Source: Methanoregulaceae archaeon (GTDB lineage Archaea; Halobacteriota; Methanomicrobia; Methanomicrobiales; Methanospirillaceae). From it: DNA of 13,248 nt. The stretch covers positions 1-13,248 of the forward strand of contig JALOPT010000059.1 in assembly GCA_025453715.1 (NCBI GenBank), written 5' to 3'. The position numbers and the translations under genes are program-made. Of the stretch, positions 12,761 through 13,248 are shown one piece after another (the stretch's first letter is position 1; every line of letters starts with the position of its first letter). The notes under the pieces are model-generated. The model worked only from the letters and a program-made list of their open reading frames with translations. It did not search any database and was not told where the DNA came from.

Positions 12761-13248
12761 ATGTGGAAGGAAGTCAGGGTAGATACCTGGATCAATAACC
12801 GGACATCGAGCCTCGAGGGCGTACGTGAGAATGTTACCGATATCATCGGACGGGTCCGGAAAGACGGGGATGCGGCACTCAGGGCGATGTCCCGGCATGT
12901 CGTCCTCGAAGAAGTCGCCATATCTGAAAAAGAGATTGCTGCGGCATACGAAACGGTAGACGGGAAGGTTGTTGAGAGCCTTGTGAAGGCAGAGGAACGA
13001 ATCCGGAGGTTCCACGAACTCCAGCGTCCACGAAATCTCTGGCTCGACACGATTGAACCGGGGATTGTCCTCGGCGTAAAAACGACACCCCTGAACAGGG
13101 TCGGCATTTATGTGCCCGGGGGGCGTGCGGCCTACCCGTCAACGGCCCTTATGTGTGCAGTCCCGGCCAGGGTAGCAGGCGTCCGCGAGATCTGCGCCTG
13201 CTCGCCGCCACCGATCAAACCGCTCACGCTGGTCGCCCTTGATATTGC
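12761..13248 (+). CDS. hisD: histidinol dehydrogenase paralogue, copy 2 (N-terminal part, runs off the window)
   Basis: 162 codons are visible, open to the window edge, starting MWKEVRVDTWI. From VVESLVKAEERI onward it aligns without gaps to copy 1, with roughly two thirds of about 93 residues identical by eye, including LGVKTT, YVPGGRAAYPSTALMC, VPARVAGV and SPPP. The first 65 residues are much less alike: three residues are missing and the KFD motif common in HisD (LTEKFD in copy 1) is replaced by MSRHV. Zinc and catalytic residues lie beyond the window, so activity cannot be judged. The ATG has no ribosome binding site. The gene is head to head with copy 1 across a 170-bp spacer. It could be a second histidinol dehydrogenase or a paralogue with another alcohol substrate; the HisD fold is known to have such relatives. 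Confidence 0.92.
   Translation, partial: MWKEVRVDTWINNRTSSLEGVRENVTDIIGRVRKDGDAALRAMSRHVVLEEVAISEKEIAAAYETVDGKVVESLVKAEERIRRFHELQRPRNLWLDTIEPGIVLGVKTTPLNRVGIYVPGGRAAYPSTALMCAVPARVAGVREICACSPPPIKPLTLVALDI

Noticed and set aside
12619..13107. 162-codon minus-strand open frame
   Set aside because: Antisense to hisD copy 2, whose plus-strand translation matches HisD closely.

Overview
The window looks like chromosomal DNA of a methanogenic archaeon, most likely of the order Methanomicrobiales (Methanoregula or Methanosphaerula-like). This is judged from the protein families, not from a database search. Supporting signs are a stand-alone ATP-pyrophosphatase subunit of GMP synthase (the archaeal two-subunit form), an AK6-type kinase of the archaeal/eukaryotic family, a 53-residue AN1 zinc finger, a Thr-rich lipoprotein with a fasciclin domain, TATA/BRE-like promoters, leaderless starts, frequent GTG/TTG starts and a moderately high G+C content. 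There are no rRNA or tRNA genes, CRISPR arrays or insertion sequences that I can see.

Left part (1-5592), all on the minus strand, is housekeeping. Reading in the direction of transcription: a PaaI-type thioesterase (5592-5173), CTP synthase pyrG (4936-3350), GMP synthase subunit B (3340-2423), acetylornithine-type aminotransferase argD (2315-1176), histidinol-phosphate aminotransferase hisC (1192-131) and the start of an AK6-like NMP kinase (134 to the window edge). pyrG and the GMP synthase subunit are 9 bp apart. argD, hisC and the kinase overlap by 17 bp and 4 bp. These look like two tight operons for nucleotide and for arginine/histidine synthesis.

Middle part (5679-10146), plus strand, is the accessory region. 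It holds a small unknown protein, a family 2 glycosyltransferase, a 520-residue TPR protein, a 60-codon winged-helix-like segment that is out of frame with the TPR gene, a P-loop ATPase of the BrxD/DUF2791 family (a family known from BREX-type phage defence loci), and a 53-residue AN1 zinc finger protein starting with GTG. The glycosyltransferase, TPR and ATPase genes are packed like an operon. The TPR gene appears broken by a single one-base frameshift near its 3' end: the open frame after it runs to a stop just before the ATPase start, inside the ATPase's Shine-Dalgarno sequence. No other BREX gene is present, so the TPR/winged-helix plus ATPase pair is the best candidate for an undescribed system.

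Right part (10436-13248): an exported fasciclin-domain lipoprotein on the minus strand, then two histidinol dehydrogenase genes arranged head to head around a 170-bp spacer. hisD copy 1 (12590-11337, minus) is complete with all catalytic and zinc residues. hisD copy 2 (12761 onward, plus) is clearly a paralogue, diverged near its N terminus, and runs off the window. Neither has a Shine-Dalgarno sequence, and TATA-like elements sit where leaderless transcripts are expected.
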